Positions 62,544-64,000 of a stretch of DNA of 64,000 nucleotides are shown piece after piece. Position 1 is the first letter of the stretch. Every line of letters begins with the position of its first letter. The DNA comes from Diphasiastrum complanatum. Lineage: Eukaryota > Streptophyta > Lycopodiopsida > Lycopodiales > Lycopodiaceae. The position numbers and the translations under genes were made by a program. The DNA lies in assembly GCA_029204225.1 (NCBI GenBank), contig CM055093.1:21171701-21235700 (forward strand), written 5' to 3'. Under the pieces are notes generated by a model. It did not search any database. It saw only the letters and a list, made by a program, of their open reading frames with translations, and was not told the DNA's origin.

Positions 62544-63381
62544 ATTGAGGCCTTATTCCATATTGCGACATTCATACAGAGGTTAGAAGATCTTTAGGAC
62601 GGGGGTACACATTATGTAGTTGCAGCTTTATCTTCATCCCGGCGCCTACACTCAAAGGGACACCTTTTCTCATGGTACTCCCTGACTTGCCGTCTCCTCT
62701 CCACATTGGGTATCCAGATTAGTGATCTACCTGCGGGCACCCACCAGTACATCAGAGGCCTCCTTTACAGATCATATCTTCATACCACTTGGCAGGGTCC
62801 ATTGGGGACCAAGAGTGAGTTTTATCGTACACTTTCTATCTCTTGATCCGGCTGGCTGCCCCATAGTATCTGGTTACTTGCTGAGGAGTATATCACATAG
62901 TCTGCGGATAGCGATGGGTCAATTTCGGGTTTCTTCACATCAGCTGGCTATTGAGACTGGCAGATACAGTGGCACCCCACGAGAGGACCGGCTCTGTAGC
63001 ATGTGTGTTATGCATGAGACTGAGGACGAGTCACATTTCCTCTTCAGATGTCCAGCCTACTATGAGATACGGAGGCGGTGCTACTGCTTGTTTAGAGAGC
63101 ACCCAGTTACACTTTCTACCTTGATATCTTATGAGGACCCTAGATGTGTCGCATTGATGATCCGAGAGATGTCAGACCTGAGGAGGAGGAGACTAGATGG
63201 TACACATTCCCTGACACAGCTGAGCATTGATGAGTGCATATCCCGTCGGAGACAGAGATCCGAGGTACCCATAGGCAGCGACTCAGATGGAGAGGCCGAG
63301 ATTCCCGACTCCTTCGTACACCGGCATCAGAGACCATGTCGACGGCCAGAGAGACAGTCAGTTATTAGATCACAGCCTTGA
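62544..63381 (+). pseudogene. LINE copy 2 ORF2, C-terminal region with zinc motif
   Basis: THQYIRGLLYRSYLHTTW-type sequence (shared with copy 1), then FRVSSHQLAIETGRYSGTPR, EDRLCSMCVMHETEDESHFL, FRCPAYYEI: the C-x2-C…H…C arrangement found at the end of plant L1-type ORF2. Ends at the TGA near 63379-63381 after an Arg-rich tail. A frame change near 62810 separates the first part from the last 219 residues. Confidence 0.82.
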
Positions 63382-63668
63382 GCGCCATGGCAGCAGAGAC
63401 GACACCGACGGCCTATCCGGCGACAGAGGTCCAGGGCACATCTAATCACACCTTCACAGCATACCATCCACCATTTCTTTCATGCTGATGGGCATCGTGA
63501 TATATGATTCCAGGCTATTGGATCCTGACTGGGCCAGCTGTCTTTATGCATTGTATTTGCAGTTATTTAGTTTCATAGATGATTGAGCTTTAAGCTCCTA
63601 TGTGCACACTTGACATGTACCTTTTCTTAGTCCTATGTACCTTAGGGTATTCAAGGACATTAATGAAA

Positions 63669-63672
<4 letters not shown>
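63382..63672 (+). other. LINE copy 2 3' UTR
   Basis: No gene. Ends ATTCAAGGACATTAATGAAATCTT before (TC)n. An AATGAAA motif is the only polyadenylation-like signal. Confidence 0.6.
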
Positions 63673-63764
<92 letters not shown>

Positions 63765-64000
63765 TAAACCCTAAACTCACACACACACCATGTCTCGTAC
63801 ACGCGCGCACACACAAATCCTCTCTCTCTCTGTCCCTCACACTCTTTGTCTCTTCCTCTCTCTCTCTCACACACAAATCACCACACACACATCTGTGCAT
63901 ACACAAATCAACTAACCCACACACACACACACAAACATAAATTATCACACACAATCATCATACACACACACACACAACTCATCACACACACACACACATC
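63673..64000. repeat. (TC)n and inverted microsatellite arm, open at the window end
   Basis: (TC)n at about 63673-63760, then the reverse complement of the arm at 58085-58469 (CTAAACCCTAAAC, CACACCATGTCTCGTAC, ACACATCTGTGCATACACAA, ATCAACTAACCC), continuing beyond the window. Confidence 0.85.

Larger units (their letters stand above)
58689..63660 (+). mobile_element. LINE copy 2 (L1-like), near full length
   Basis: ORF1 intact, ORF2 nearly complete but with at least two frameshifts and two stops. Order: ORF1, stem-loop, endonuclease, RT with YADD, C-terminal zinc-binding motif, 3' UTR ending GGACATTAATGAAATCTT before a (TC)n tract. No poly-A tail; the tract after the 3' end is (TC)n. Full-length relative of LINE copy 1. 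Confidence 0.9.

Noticed and set aside
1-64000. tRNA, rRNA, CRISPR or bacterial defence systems
   Set aside because: I saw no cloverleaf-like or rRNA-like sequence and no spaced direct-repeat array. Direct repeats here are LTRs, minisatellites or subterminal arrays of transposons.

Overview
The window is plant nuclear DNA made almost entirely of transposable elements. The evidence is plant-type Ty1/copia and Ty3/gypsy elements with initiator-Met-tRNA primer sites, L1-like LINEs, hAT transposons with spliced transposase genes, a single-FAS1-domain protein of the plant type, GT-AG introns, and very many (GA/CT)n tracts. I cannot fix the species. The repeat load and style fit a large-genome plant such as a fern, lycophyte or gymnosperm, but that is a guess. 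No rRNA, tRNA, CRISPR or bacterial operon was seen.

Only two host genes could be supported. One is an intronless membrane-anchored FAS1-domain protein at about 9.3-10.0 kb (+). The other is the last three exons of a transaldolase-like gene at about 28.5-29.24 kb (-).

Layout. 0-9 kb: decayed gypsy and copia pieces on the minus strand (RNase H, RT, linker, a copia gag, a copia RNase H with PPT and LTR start). 9.3-12.1 kb: the FAS1 gene and a CT-rich simple-repeat field. 12.7-16.9 kb: a gypsy integrase scrap and a copia integrase region split by a 727-bp long-TIR MITE. 19.06-23.64 kb: a complete-ended copia element (702-bp LTRs, 5-bp target duplication) that keeps gag-protease but has lost reverse transcriptase. 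23.6-32.8 kb: little coding apart from the transaldolase exons, with local tandem duplications and an unusual permuted inverted repeat. 32.8-35.25 kb: an inverted-repeat (foldback) element with a hAT inserted at its centre. 35.3-42.5 kb: LINE copy 1, split by a gag-only copia. 42.5-49.3 kb: a second hAT family whose spliced C-terminal exons end in AT-hooks, plus a foldback carrying a captured coding-like segment in both arms. 49.7-52.45 kb: a second hAT-A copy whose 340-bp left TIR includes the transposase start codon. 52.7-57.76 kb: minisatellites, a small coiled-coil reading frame and a third, diverged hAT-A copy with an AT-hook reading frame. 58-64 kb: LINE copy 2, preceded by a BED-finger hairpin and bracketed by inverted microsatellite arms.

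The most interesting signal is at the ORF1/ORF2 junction of the two LINEs. A GC-rich stem-loop starts 6 nt after the ORF1 stop in both copies, and ORF2 has no AUG between that stop and its endonuclease motif. In copy 1 ORF2 is in frame with ORF1 across a single TAG; in copy 2 it is offset by -1. That points to read-through, re-initiation or frameshifting as a candidate way to express ORF2. Second-tier signals are hATs lying at the centres of other inverted-repeat elements, inverted repeats in X-Y-core-X'-Y' order, and two separate RT-less copia elements that kept gag.
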